Of a stretch of DNA of 64,000 bases, positions 29,228-37,880 are shown piece by piece. Origin of the DNA: Nitratireductor kimnyeongensis (GTDB lineage: Bacteria > Pseudomonadota > Alphaproteobacteria > Rhizobiales > Rhizobiaceae); NCBI RefSeq assembly GCF_019891395.1, contig NZ_CP078143.1, forward strand, positions 2,059,001 through 2,123,000. Reading direction: 5' to 3'. Under the pieces are notes generated by a model, which was not told where the DNA came from, did no database searches, and saw nothing but the letters and a program-made list of their open reading frames with translations. Position 1 is the stretch's first letter; every line of letters begins with the position of its first letter. Both the position numbers and the translations under genes were made by a program.

Positions 29228-30490
29228 ATGGGCAAAACCCGGTCGGCAGAGAAGTTCGATGTCGCCATCATCGGCGGCGGCATCATCGGCATCGCCACCG
29301 CGTTCCGCCTGGCGGAGGCGGGCCTGCAGGTCACGCTCATAGAGCGCGGTGCGCCGGCCAACGCCGCCAGCCGGGGCAATGCGGGTGCGTTTGCCTTCCC
29401 CTCCATTCTCCCGCTTGCTTCGCCCGGCATTCTCTTCAAAGCACCCAAATGGCTGTTCGATCCGCTGGGGCCGCTCTCCATTCCGCCGGCGCAGTTCCCA
29501 TCGGTTCTGCCATGGCTTCTGCGCTTCTTCCGCGCCTCCATGCCAGACCGCATCGAGGCCAGCACGGCAGCGCAGGCAGCCCTGAACCGGCTTTCCGAAA
29601 CAGAAACCGCAAACCTCACGCGGGAAGCCGGGCTCGACCATCTGGTGCGCCACGATGGCGCTCTGGAGCTTTATGAGAGCGAGGCCTCATGGCGCGCATC
29701 ATTGAAAAGCTGGGAGCGCTGTGAGAAGGCCGGCATCGAGGTGGAACATGTGGAAGGCGCGCGCCTTGCCGAATTGCAGCCCGGGCTCTCCTCGCGGCTT
29801 GTGAAGGGCGTGTTCCTGCCGCAATGGAAAACGGTCAGCGATCCGCGCGACTATGCGCTTGCCCTGCTGGAAATCGCCCGGGTACGCGGTGTTCAGTTGA
29901 TCGAAGGTGCAACGGTCTCGCGTCTAACCAACGGCACAGAAGGCGTTGCTGTCACTCTTGAGGATGGCCGAACCCTCAAGGCCGGCCATGCCGTTCTCGC
30001 CGCCGGGCCGTGGTCAAACAGCCTCACTGCCCTCCTCGGCGACAAACTGCCCGTCACACCCGAACGCGGCTATAACACCACGCTGCCGCCCGGCAGTTTC
30101 GATTTGAAACGGCAGGTCATCTTTCCAGCACACGGCTTCGTGGTCACGCCGCTTGCCACTGGCATCCGTGTCGGCGGCGCGTCCGAGCTCGCCGGATTCG
30201 ATGCCCCGGTCAATTACAAGCGCGCACGGTACATGCTCGACAAGGCTGCCGGCTTTCTGCCGGGGCTGAAGCGCGAAGGCGGAACGGAGTGGATGGGCTC
30301 GCGCCCCTCCATGCCGGATTCGCTTCCGGTCATCGGCCGTGCCTCCTCCAGCCCGCGCATTCTTTATGCCTTCGGCCACGGCCATCTGGGGCTCACCCAA
30401 TCGGCGGCAACGGCACGGCTCATCACCGATCTGATCCTCGAGCGAAAAACACCCATCGACATATCGCCCTTCCGGCCCGACCGATTTTGA
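29228..30490 (+). CDS. FAD-dependent oxidoreductase, D-hydroxyproline dehydrogenase type
   Basis: The 420-residue protein belongs to the DAO/DadA family. It starts with the FAD-binding motif VAIIGGGIIGIATAFRLAEAG and ends with the second FAD contact YAFGHGHLGLTQS. In the 4-hydroxyproline route, cis-4-hydroxy-D-proline made by the epimerase is oxidised by such an enzyme to 1-pyrroline-4-hydroxy-2-carboxylate. The gene lies 12 bases in front of the epimerase gene, which supports that role; a general D-amino-acid dehydrogenase is the alternative. Single-chain form, unlike the heterotrimeric enzyme known from some pseudomonads. Confidence 0.85.
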   Translation: MGKTRSAEKFDVAIIGGGIIGIATAFRLAEAGLQVTLIERGAPANAASRGNAGAFAFPSILPLASPGILFKAPKWLFDPLGPLSIPPAQFPSVLPWLLRFFRASMPDRIEASTAAQAALNRLSETETANLTREAGLDHLVRHDGALELYESEASWRASLKSWERCEKAGIEVEHVEGARLAELQPGLSSRLVKGVFLPQWKTVSDPRDYALALLEIARVRGVQLIEGATVSRLTNGTEGVAVTLEDGRTLKAGHAVLAAGPWSNSLTALLGDKLPVTPERGYNTTLPPGSFDLKRQVIFPAHGFVVTPLATGIRVGGASELAGFDAPVNYKRARYMLDKAAGFLPGLKREGGTEWMGSRPSMPDSLPVIGRASSSPRILYAFGHGHLGLTQSAATARLITDLILERKTPIDISPFRPDRF

Positions 30491-30502
30491 CAGGAAAACA
30501 CC

Positions 30503-31504
30503 ATGGCGGTCAGCACGTTCACCTGCATTGATGGACACACATGCGGAAACCCGGTTCGGGTCGTGGCCGGCGGCGGTCCGCAGCTTCAGGGCTCCACCAT
30601 GCTGGAGCGCCGCGCGCATTTTCTCTCCGAATATGACTGGATCCGCACCGGTCTGATGTTCGAGCCACGCGGCCATGACATGATGTCCGGCTCCATCCTC
30701 TATCCGCCCACGCGCGAGGATTGCGACATCGGCATCCTCTTCATCGAAACGTCGGGCTGCCTGCCCATGTGCGGGCATGGCACGATCGGTACCATCACCA
30801 TCGGCATCGAAAACGGCCTCATCCGTCCGCGCGAGCCCGGTGTGGTCCGCCTTGATACCCCGGCGGGCCTTGTCGTCGCGGAATATGAGCAGAACGATCG
30901 TTTCGTGGAAAAGGTGCGCCTCACCAATGTGCCTGCCTTCGTTCATGCGACCGGACTGACAGCGGAGGTCGAGGGGCTTGGCGAAATCACGGTCGATGTC
31001 GCCTATGGCGGCAATTTCTACGCCATCGTCGAGCCGCAGGCGGCCTTCGAGGATATGGCGAACCACACGGCGGGCGAGCTCATTGGCTGGAGCCCAAAAC
31101 TGCGCGCTGCCCTCAACGCCAAATACGAATTCGTCCACCCTGAAAAGCCCGACATCAAGGACCTGAGCCACATTCTGTGGACCGGCAAGCCCACCCGGCC
31201 TGAAGTGCATGCGCGCAACGCCGTTTTCTATGGCGACAAGGCCATCGACCGCTCGCCCTGCGGCACAGGCACCTCGGCGCGCATGGCGCATTGGCATGCG
31301 AAAGGGCTCCTGAAACCCGGCGACGATTTCGTCCACGAAAGCATCATCGGCTCCATGTTCGAAGGCCGTGTGGAGGCCGAAACGCAGGTTGCTAGCAAAC
31401 CCGCCATCGTGCCTTCGGTCGCCGGCTGGGCGCGCGTCACGGGCTACAACACGATCATGATCGACGACCGCGATCCCTATGCCCATGGCTTTGTTGTCGT
31501 TTGA
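30503..31504 (+). CDS. 4-hydroxyproline 2-epimerase (proline racemase family)
   Basis: The 333-residue enzyme inverts the alpha carbon of trans-4-hydroxy-L-proline to cis-4-hydroxy-D-proline. Both catalytic cysteines of the proline racemase family are present: Cys90 in PMCGHGTIG and Cys253 in DRSPCGTGTSAR. Length and the opening FTCIDGHTCGNPVRVV segment agree with bacterial hydroxyproline epimerases rather than true proline racemases. It lies between the FAD dehydrogenase gene and the enolase-superfamily gene with gaps of 12 and 9 bases. Confidence 0.93.
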   Translation: MAVSTFTCIDGHTCGNPVRVVAGGGPQLQGSTMLERRAHFLSEYDWIRTGLMFEPRGHDMMSGSILYPPTREDCDIGILFIETSGCLPMCGHGTIGTITIGIENGLIRPREPGVVRLDTPAGLVVAEYEQNDRFVEKVRLTNVPAFVHATGLTAEVEGLGEITVDVAYGGNFYAIVEPQAAFEDMANHTAGELIGWSPKLRAALNAKYEFVHPEKPDIKDLSHILWTGKPTRPEVHARNAVFYGDKAIDRSPCGTGTSARMAHWHAKGLLKPGDDFVHESIIGSMFEGRVEAETQVASKPAIVPSVAGWARVTGYNTIMIDDRDPYAHGFVVV

Positions 31505-31513
31505 GGAGAGACC

Positions 31514-32626
31514 ATGAACATCACAGCTATCCGCGTCCATCAGGTCGACCTGCCGCTAAAGGAAGGGCGCTACTCATGGTCGAATGGAAACTTCGTCGAA
31601 GTCTTCGATTCCACCGTCGTCGCCATCGAGACGGATACGGGCCTCACCGGCTATGCCGAATGCTGTCCGCTGGGTTCGGCCTATCTGCCGTCCTATGCGC
31701 GCGGTGTGCGGGCTGGCCTTGAGGAGATCGCGCCAAAGCTGATCGGCCTCGACCCCAGCAATCTCGGTCTCGTCAACCGAACGATGGATGCCGCGCTCAA
31801 CGGGCATCCCTATGTGAAAGCGCCGCTCGACATCGCCTGTTGGGATCTTCTCGGCAAAGCAAGTGGCCTGCCGCTGGTCACGCTTCTGGGCGGCCATGCA
31901 CAGGACGAAGTGCGCCTCTATCGCGCCATCTCGCAGGAAGATCCGGAAACGATGGCGAAGAAGATCGCCGGCTACAAGGCCGAGGGCTACACCAAGTTCC
32001 AGCTCAAGGTCGGCGGCAATGCGGATGACGACATTGCCCGAATCCGCGCCTGCCGCGAAATCCTGGACGATACGGACATTCTCGTGGCCGACGCCAACAC
32101 CGGCTGGACTCGCCATGAGGCAGCACGCGTGGTCGATGCGGTGGCCGATCTCGATGTTTATATCGAGCAGCCATGCCCCACCTATGATGAATGCCTGTCG
32201 ATCCGCCGCCGCACGGCAAAGCCTTTCGTGATGGATGAAAACATCACCGGCCTGGATATGCTCGTGCGCGGTCTGGCCGACGACGCATTCGACGTCATCA
32301 ACCTGAAAATCTCCAAGGTCGGCGGCCTCTCGAAGGCGCGCACCATGCGCGATGTGTGTCTCGCACACGGCATCCCCATGACCATCGAAGACACATGGGG
32401 CGGTGACATCGTCACCGCCGCAATAGCGCATCTTGCGCAGTCCACGCCGTCCGACTTCGTCTTTTCGGCAACGGATTTCAACTCCTACGGCACCAAAACC
32501 ATCGCCGCCAATGCACCGAACCGCGTCAATGGTGGCATGAAAGCGCCGTCAGGGTTGGGTCTTGGCATCGAGCCTGATTTCGAAACGCTTGGCGCACCGG
32601 TTCTGTCGTTTGGAAAAGGCGCCTGA
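31514..32626 (+). CDS. Enolase-superfamily enzyme, probably cis-3-hydroxy-L-proline dehydratase
   Basis: The 370-residue protein has the capping domain and (beta/alpha)7-beta barrel of the mandelate racemase/muconate-lactonising group. Metal ligands are Asp193 (VADANTG), Glu218 (YIEQP) and Asp241/Glu242; the two acid/base lysines are Lys165 (FQLKVGG) and Lys265 (INLKISK). The first Lys of the common K-x-K motif is Gln, as in the subgroup of proline-derivative enzymes. Cis-3-hydroxy-L-proline dehydratase is chosen because the next gene is a trans-3-hydroxyproline dehydratase; a proline-betaine epimerase function is the alternative. Confidence 0.75.
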   Translation: MNITAIRVHQVDLPLKEGRYSWSNGNFVEVFDSTVVAIETDTGLTGYAECCPLGSAYLPSYARGVRAGLEEIAPKLIGLDPSNLGLVNRTMDAALNGHPYVKAPLDIACWDLLGKASGLPLVTLLGGHAQDEVRLYRAISQEDPETMAKKIAGYKAEGYTKFQLKVGGNADDDIARIRACREILDDTDILVADANTGWTRHEAARVVDAVADLDVYIEQPCPTYDECLSIRRRTAKPFVMDENITGLDMLVRGLADDAFDVINLKISKVGGLSKARTMRDVCLAHGIPMTIEDTWGGDIVTAAIAHLAQSTPSDFVFSATDFNSYGTKTIAANAPNRVNGGMKAPSGLGLGIEPDFETLGAPVLSFGKGA

Positions 32627-32629
32627 GTC

Positions 32630-33658
32630 GTGCGTTCCAGCCGGGCAATCCACATCGTTTCCTGTCATGCCGAGGGCGAGGTCGGCGACGTGATTGTCGG
32701 CGGCGTGCTCCCTCCGCCCGGGGATACGCTGTGGGATCAGCGCAATTTCATCGCCCGCGATGAAAAACTGCGCAATTTCGTGCTCAATGAACCGCGCGGT
32801 GGTGTCTTCCGGCATGTCAATCTTCTCGTTCCGCCGAAGAACCCGGCAGCGGATATGGGCTTCATCATCATGGAGCCGGAAGACACGCCGCCCATATCCG
32901 GTTCCAACTCCATCTGTGTTGCCACCGTGCTGCTCGATACGGGCATCGTGCTCATGACAGAGCCCGAGACAAATCTCGTTCTGGAAGCGCCAGGCGGTCT
33001 GGTCCAGGTTGTCGCCGAATGCCGCAATGGCAAGGCCGAGCGCATTCGTGTCACCAACGTCCCCTCCTTCGCAGACCGTCTCGACGCGCCCCTGGAGGTT
33101 GCCGGGCTCGGCACGATCACGGTCGATACCGCCTATGGCGGTGACAGTTTCGTGATCGCCGATGCCGCCGCACTCGGCTTTTCCGTCAGGCCGGATGAAG
33201 CCCGCGATCTGGCCGAAACCGGCGCGAAGATCACAAGGGCTGCCAATGAGCAGCTTGGCTTCACCCATCCCGACAACCCGGAATGGGATCACATCTCCTT
33301 CTGCCAGCTCACCCTTCCGGTGGAGGAAACCGCGGAGGGGCTGATCGGCCGCAACACGGTCGTCATCCGCCCGGCCAAGCTCGACCGGTCGCCGACCGGC
33401 ACCGGATGCTCCGCGCGTATGGCTGTGTTGCATGCGCGCGGACGCATGAAGACAGGGGATCGCTTCACGGGCGTGTCGGTGCTGGGCTCGCGTTTTGACT
33501 GCCGCATCGTGAGCGAAACTTTTTCAGGAGATAAGCCGGCTATCATACCGGAGATTGCCGGGCGGGGGTGGGTCACCGGCACGCATCAACTGATGCTCGA
33601 CCCGTCCGATCCATGGCCTGAAGGGTATCGAATCTCGGACACCTGGGTCGATATCTAA
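32630..33658 (+). CDS. Trans-3-hydroxy-L-proline dehydratase (proline racemase family)
   Basis: The start is GTG 32630, three bases after the preceding stop. The 342-residue protein belongs to the proline racemase family but has Ser90 ([10 protein letters not shown]) and Thr256 ([13 protein letters not shown]) where racemases and epimerases have cysteines. A Thr at the second place is the mark of the 3-hydroxyproline dehydratases, which eliminate water to form 1-pyrroline-2-carboxylate. The rest of the sequence, such as [15 protein letters not shown] and [12 protein letters not shown], also fits this group. It is the last gene of the catabolic operon; no terminator is evident behind it. Confidence 0.9.
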   Translation: MRSSRAIHIVSCHAEGEVGDVIVGGVLPPPGDTLWDQRNFIARDEKLRNFVLNEPRGGVFRHVNLLVPPKNPAADMGFIIMEPEDTPPISGSNSICVATVLLDTGIVLMTEPETNLVLEAPGGLVQVVAECRNGKAERIRVTNVPSFADRLDAPLEVAGLGTITVDTAYGGDSFVIADAAALGFSVRPDEARDLAETGAKITRAANEQLGFTHPDNPEWDHISFCQLTLPVEETAEGLIGRNTVVIRPAKLDRSPTGTGCSARMAVLHARGRMKTGDRFTGVSVLGSRFDCRIVSETFSGDKPAIIPEIAGRGWVTGTHQLMLDPSDPWPEGYRISDTWVDI

Positions 33659-33778
33659 AATTTTATGAAAAGTTTACCCTGTTATCCGAAGATGGCCGAA
33701 GTGCCTCATTTCTCGGAACAAATCCTTATCTGGCGGTTTAACTCCATAAGTGCGATTTGAAACGATTGAGTAAACACT

Positions 33779-33982
33779 ATGACGCGACACGAAAAACGAC
33801 AGGAGCGGCAGAGCGACGCAAATCGCGCTGACACTGCGCGCAGTGTCAGACAGCGTCTTGGCCATCCCGAAAACGCGCGGTTTCTGAGCAGGATGCCGCA
33901 CTTCTCTCTGGATACCGACATGCCTGAAGAGTTTCACGACCTTCTCGGCAAGCTGGATGAAGCCGAGCGACGCGCTGGCTGA
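33779..33982 (+). CDS. Small protein of unknown function
   Basis: A 67-residue open frame, charged and rich in Arg/Asp/Glu, stands alone between the hydroxyproline operon and rpsU. The C-terminal half (MPHFSLDTDMPEEFHDLLGKLDEAERR) is given only as a weak reminder of NepR-type anti-sigma factors, which share a pattern of acidic residues followed by P-x2-F/L-x2-LL-x-KLD. No strong ribosome binding site is seen. It has its own shared terminator downstream at 34010-34048, which supports that it is transcribed. Confidence 0.45.
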   Translation: MTRHEKRQERQSDANRADTARSVRQRLGHPENARFLSRMPHFSLDTDMPEEFHDLLGKLDEAERRAG

Positions 33983-34009
33983 TCCTTTTCAGATTTGAAA
34001 CCGTGAATC

Positions 34010-34048
34010 AAAACAGGGACGGGGCCTAAGCCGCACCGTCCCTGTTTT
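34010..34048. terminator. Bidirectional terminator between the small ORF and rpsU
   Basis: The arms AAAACAGGGACGG and CCGTCCCTGTTTT form a perfect 13-base stem with A and T flanks, between convergent genes. It can end the rpsU transcript to the left and the small-ORF transcript to the right. Confidence 0.88.
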
Positions 34049-34088
34049 CAAATCCGATAAAACCGGGGCAACCCCAGTTCGACAGCCC

Positions 34089-34316
34089 TCAGGCTGCGCG
34101 GCGCTTCTTCGGCAGAAGGCCTTCGCGCTGGGCCTGTTTACGGGCCAGCTTGCGTGCGCGGCGGACAGCTTCGGCACGTTGACGTGCGCGCTTTTCCGAT
34201 GGCTTTTCATAAGAACGGCGGGACTTCATCTCCCGGAAAACACCCTCGCGCTGCATCTTCTTCTTGAGCACTTTAAGGGCCTGATCGACATTGTTGTCGC
34301 GAACGATAACCTGCAA
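34089..34316 (-). CDS. rpsU: 30S ribosomal protein S21 (TTG start)
   Basis: The 75-residue product matches S21: it begins with (M)[20 protein letters not shown], continues with [20 protein letters not shown] and ends in a very basic tail. The start must be TTG at 34316, preceded by GAAGGAAG; the frame is open far upstream but that part is not S21. S21 helps 30S subunits bind mRNA and varies most among ribosomal proteins. The 294 bases upstream (34317-34610) contain its promoter region and no other recognised feature. Confidence 0.92.
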   Translation of the reverse strand: MQVIVRDNNVDQALKVLKKKMQREGVFREMKSRRSYEKPSEKRARQRAEAVRRARKLARKQAQREGLLPKKRRAA

Positions 34317-34610
34317 TGGACTTCCTTCTTCAGTTGGCGTTTCAGTGGTTGAGCATGGCCAAGGCGCTGGAAAGCGCGAAGAGCAGCTCTCGATCAATCT
34401 TATTCTACATCGGTGCAAGGGCCTGGCGTCAGCCGGCGCAAAGATGCAAAGGCGCCCAAGCAAGGGGCGACTCAAGATGGGGCGCACCATAACAGAAGTT
34501 GCGCGGAATGCACCCCTTGGCTCTGATATAGGTCAGAAGCTGGGGATTTCGAGATGAAATGACGCAGAATGGCGTCTCAAATCTGCAATTTTCTCAGTTT
34601 CTCTCGAAAA

Positions 34611-35132
34611 TCAGGCGGAAATACGCCTCCACGCATAGGATGCAGGGGCGGCCGCTGCCTTCGCTGCCGGCTGATAGTAAAGCGGGATACCCGCTTCTTT
34701 TCCAGCCTCCAGTTGGCTGATTGTGAAAGGATTGACGATCTCGAGCGTCGAGAACCCGACCCGGAACATATGGGCGACCTGGTCGATCAACACGTCCCCC
34801 GTTGCCCGGATTTCCCCGCGATACCCGTGGCGGGTGCGCAGCAGTTCTGCCTTGGAATAGCTGCGCCCGTCGGCAAAGGCGGGGAACGACAGTGCCACCA
34901 GCGGAAGGCGCTCAAGATGCGGCAAGAGAAGATCCAGCGCTTCGCCCGGCTGCAGTTCGACGCCGATTTGCTCTGTGGCACCCTCGCGCGTGTTTTCCTT
35001 GAGTTCAAGATATGCAGCCAGCGGCAGGATAACATGCTCGTCGTCCGCCGGTGCCAAGGCCTCTTCACGTTTCTGCCAGATGTTCTTGCGAAATGCCCCG
35101 CCATCCCAGAGCTTTGGCTGCGTTCCGTTCAT
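34611..35132 (-). CDS. DUF934 family protein of the sulfite reduction operon
   Basis: The 173-residue product belongs to the DUF934 family, which is nearly always found beside cysI/cysH in proteobacteria and is annotated as an oxidoreductase-associated protein without a proven reaction. ATG 35132 is chosen; it lies 10 bases after the cysH stop. The conserved core includes ALDLLLPHLERLPLVALSFPAFADGRSYSKAELLR and a FRVGFSTLEI segment (key parts only). It is the last gene of the leftward sulfur operon. Confidence 0.85.
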   Translation of the reverse strand: MNGTQPKLWDGGAFRKNIWQKREEALAPADDEHVILPLAAYLELKENTREGATEQIGVELQPGEALDLLLPHLERLPLVALSFPAFADGRSYSKAELLRTRHGYRGEIRATGDVLIDQVAHMFRVGFSTLEIVNPFTISQLEAGKEAGIPLYYQPAAKAAAAPASYAWRRISA

Positions 35133-35142
35133 GAAGCCGTTC

Positions 35143-35907
35143 CTAACGTGACGGAGAGAGCGCGGCCTCGAGGCCGGGCAGGTGAATACCGCATTCGATC
35201 TTGGTTTGCCCCGCCCAGCGCCCCGCACGCGGGTCTTCTCCCGGGCTGACCGGGCTGGTGCATGGAAAACAGCCGATGGAAAGATAGCCGAAAGCCACCA
35301 GCGGGTTCTGGCGCAGCTGATTCTGGCGCATGTAGTTGGCCTGATCCTCGGTGGTCCACCGGGCCAGAGGGTTCACGCGAATCCGCGGTCCCACCGCCTC
35401 GAACACGGGCATCTGGGCACGGGTCGCAGCCTGAGCGCGCTTCCGGCCGGTAAACCACGCACGATAAGGCTCGACCGCACGTGCCATCGGTTCCACCTTG
35501 CGGATATCGCAGCAGAGATCCGTATCGCGTTGGTGAAGGGTCCCATCCGGATCCTGCTCGGCGAGCGCCTTGGCGCGCGGAGCGACGATCTTGAGATTGG
35601 TCAGCCCGAGGTCGGCGACGAGCTGATCACGATAGTCCAGCGTTTCACCGAAATGCTGGCCCGTGTCCAGAAACGCCACCGGAATCCCCGGATCGACTTT
35701 CGCGATCAGATGCAGCAAGGCGGCCGAATCCGCCCCGAAGGAAGACGTCGCTCCGATGCCGCCCGCATCCCGAAACAGATCGATCGCGACGGCGATGATT
35801 TCTTCGGCAGGAAGATAGCCGTACCGATCATTCAGCGCGATAGCGAGTTCGGTCGCATCGCCACTGGCGGCGAAATCGCGATCAAGCTGCCTTGGCGTCG
35901 TGGCCAT
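35143..35907 (-). CDS. cysH: Adenylylsulfate (APS) reductase CysH
   Basis: The 254-residue enzyme reduces activated sulfate to sulfite with thioredoxin electrons. It has the PP-loop-type SSFGADSAALLHL segment (about 55-67). The four iron-sulfur cysteines of APS-type enzymes are present (CC at 132-133, Cys213 and Cys216), so APS rather than PAPS is the expected substrate. The catalytic cysteine is Cys239 in ECGIHL. ATG 35907 is chosen by homology; it lies 26 bases inside the end of cysI, so the genes overlap. Confidence 0.93.
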   Translation of the reverse strand: MATTPRQLDRDFAASGDATELAIALNDRYGYLPAEEIIAVAIDLFRDAGGIGATSSFGADSAALLHLIAKVDPGIPVAFLDTGQHFGETLDYRDQLVADLGLTNLKIVAPRAKALAEQDPDGTLHQRDTDLCCDIRKVEPMARAVEPYRAWFTGRKRAQAATRAQMPVFEAVGPRIRVNPLARWTTEDQANYMRQNQLRQNPLVAFGYLSIGCFPCTSPVSPGEDPRAGRWAGQTKIECGIHLPGLEAALSPSR

Positions 35908-37552
35908 AAAGGGCCTCCTTGAATGGTGCGGGGCCAAGCCTGCGATAGGCGTCGAGGAAACTCTCATTGCTGTTTTCGCGTCGTGCGAGATAGGTGTCGA
36001 CAATCGTCTCCACCGCGTCGGTAATCTCGTCGGGCGCAAAGCCGCGCCCGATGATCTCGCCAATGGTCGAGCCTTCACGCGCCGAACCGCCAAGGGTTAC
36101 CTGGTAGAGCTCCGTACCCTTCTTCTCGACACCGAGAATGCCGATATGGCCGACATGGTGATGCCCGCAGGCATTGATGCAGCCGGATATCTTGATCTGC
36201 AGATCCCCGATCTCGTCCTGCCGGGCCTGAGAGGCAAACCGTTCGGAAATTTCCTGCGCCACCGGAATGGAGCGGGCATTGGCCAGCGCGCAATAATCGA
36301 GCCCGGGGCAGGCGATGATGTCGGTGATCAGCCCGGCATTGGAGGTCGCCAGTCCGATCTCGACAAGCGCCGCATGCACCGCCGGCAGGTCGGCCCGCGC
36401 CACATGCGGCAGGATCAGGTTCTGCTCGTGGCTGACGCGGATTTCATCATTGCCATATTGCTCTGCGAGGTCGGCAATCGCATCCATCTGCGCATCGGTC
36501 GCATCTCCCGGTACCTCTCCGATGCCCTTCAGCGAAACGGTCACCGAGGCATAGTCGGCGTTGCGGTGCGTGTGCGCGTTGCGGCGCAGCCAGTCGGCGA
36601 AACCCGGATTGGCTTTCACCGCTTTGCTCACCGCCGCGTCGCCTTCCGGGCGCGCCTTCAGCTTGGGCGGAGCAAAATAGGTTTCGATGGCGCGAATGTC
36701 GGCCTCGGGCAGCTTCAGTTCGCTTTCGCGAAGCGCGTCGAACTCCCTCTCCACTTGCGCTTTCAGCTCTTCCGTGCCGGTCTCGTGCACGAGGATCTTG
36801 ATCCGGGCCTTGTATTTGTTGTCGCGCCGTCCGTTCAGATTGTAGACGCGCAGGATGGCTGTCACATAGGTGAGAAGATCGCGCTCCGGCAGGAAATCGC
36901 GGATCTTCTTGGCGACCATGGGGGTGCGACCAAGACCACCACCGACAAACACGGCGAAACCCAGCTCGCCCCTGTCGTTCTTCTTCAGATGCAGACCGAT
37001 ATCGTGCACCTCGATCGCGGCGCGATCTCGTGCAGCCCCGGTCACGGCAATCTTGAACTTGCGCGGCAGATAGGAAAACTCCGGATGCAGCGACGACCAT
37101 TGCCGCAGGATTTCCGCATAGGGGCGGGGGTCCGCCACCTCGTCCGCCGCCGCGCCTGCAAAGTGATCCGCCGTCACATTGCGGATGCAGTTTCCAGAGG
37201 TCTGGATGGCGTGCATCTCCACTTCCGCAAGCTCTTCGAGCACACGCGGAATGTCGACCAGCTTCGGCCAGTGAAACTGCAGGTTCTGGCGCGTGGTGAA
37301 ATGGCCATAGCCCTTGTCATAGGTGCGCGCGATATGAGCGAGCTTGCGCATCTGCCTCGGCGAGAGGGAGCCATAGGGAATGGCGATCCGCAGCATATAG
37401 GCGTGCAGTTGCAGATAAACCCCGTTCATCAGCCGGAGTGGCTTGAACTGGTCTTCCGTCAACTCGCCCGACAGGCGGCGCTTCACCTGGTCGGTGAACT
37501 CCGCAACGCGGGCTTTCACGAAGGCTTGGTCGAATTCGTCGTAACGATACAT
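35882..37552 (-). CDS. cysI: Sulfite/nitrite reductase haemoprotein subunit (CysI/NirA type)
   Basis: The 556-residue protein has two ferredoxin-like halves and two sirohaem/4Fe-4S domains. The cluster cysteines are in CPGLDYC and in CINACGHHHVGHIG. It reduces sulfite to sulfide with six electrons. Its place between the sirohaem synthase gene and cysH makes sulfite the expected substrate. No separate CysJ-like flavoprotein is in the window, so the electron donor is probably ferredoxin. Confidence 0.93.
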   Translation of the reverse strand: MYRYDEFDQAFVKARVAEFTDQVKRRLSGELTEDQFKPLRLMNGVYLQLHAYMLRIAIPYGSLSPRQMRKLAHIARTYDKGYGHFTTRQNLQFHWPKLVDIPRVLEELAEVEMHAIQTSGNCIRNVTADHFAGAAADEVADPRPYAEILRQWSSLHPEFSYLPRKFKIAVTGAARDRAAIEVHDIGLHLKKNDRGELGFAVFVGGGLGRTPMVAKKIRDFLPERDLLTYVTAILRVYNLNGRRDNKYKARIKILVHETGTEELKAQVEREFDALRESELKLPEADIRAIETYFAPPKLKARPEGDAAVSKAVKANPGFADWLRRNAHTHRNADYASVTVSLKGIGEVPGDATDAQMDAIADLAEQYGNDEIRVSHEQNLILPHVARADLPAVHAALVEIGLATSNAGLITDIIACPGLDYCALANARSIPVAQEISERFASQARQDEIGDLQIKISGCINACGHHHVGHIGILGVEKKGTELYQVTLGGSAREGSTIGEIIGRGFAPDEITDAVETIVDTYLARRENSNESFLDAYRRLGPAPFKEALYGHDAKAA

Positions 37553-37568
37553 GAAACGTGACCTGGCT

Positions 37569-37880
37569 TTATGCGGCGCTTAGCGCGGCGTCGCGCGCCT
37601 GCTTGCCGATCTCGGGGTGAATGGAGGGACCGCCGGCGCGAATGCGCTCGCGCAGGCGTTTGGGGAGAATGCGGCCTTCGACGATCTCCACGTCGACCAG
37701 CGTGACATCGACCACGATATTGGCTGAGAGTGCCGCGTTTCCGGCAGCGGCAATGCGGGCCTCGTCCTCAGCATCTTTCGCCACATGGGCGGCGTCGATC
37801 GTGTCGACCCAGCGGTCGCCGGCTCCCAGCCACACGGTCTCACCATCGGTCAGGCGATTGGCGGCTACAATCTTCATCAC
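37569..37880 (-). CDS. DUF2849 family protein of the sulfur operon
   Basis: The 103-residue protein belongs to DUF2849, small proteins found between the sirohaem synthase and sulfite reductase genes in many rhizobia. It has a KIVAANRLTDGETVWL opening and a DTIDAAHVAKDAEDEARI segment. The function is unknown; a role in sirohaem delivery or reductase assembly has been guessed from context only. It overlaps cysG by 4 bases and is followed by cysI after 16. Confidence 0.85.
   Translation of the reverse strand: MMKIVAANRLTDGETVWLGAGDRWVDTIDAAHVAKDAEDEARIAAAGNAALSANIVVDVTLVDVEIVEGRILPKRLRERIRAGGPSIHPEIGKQARDAALSAA

Noticed and set aside
30014..31540. 508-codon open frame opposite the hydroxyproline enzyme genes
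   Set aside because: It spans the boundary of two well-supported enzyme genes in antisense and contains no recognisable domain.
35900..37561. 553-codon open frame on the plus strand
   Set aside because: It is the antisense of cysI over its full length. Its translation has no recognisable motifs, while cysI has all cluster cysteines. Long antisense frames are common in DNA of this GC content.
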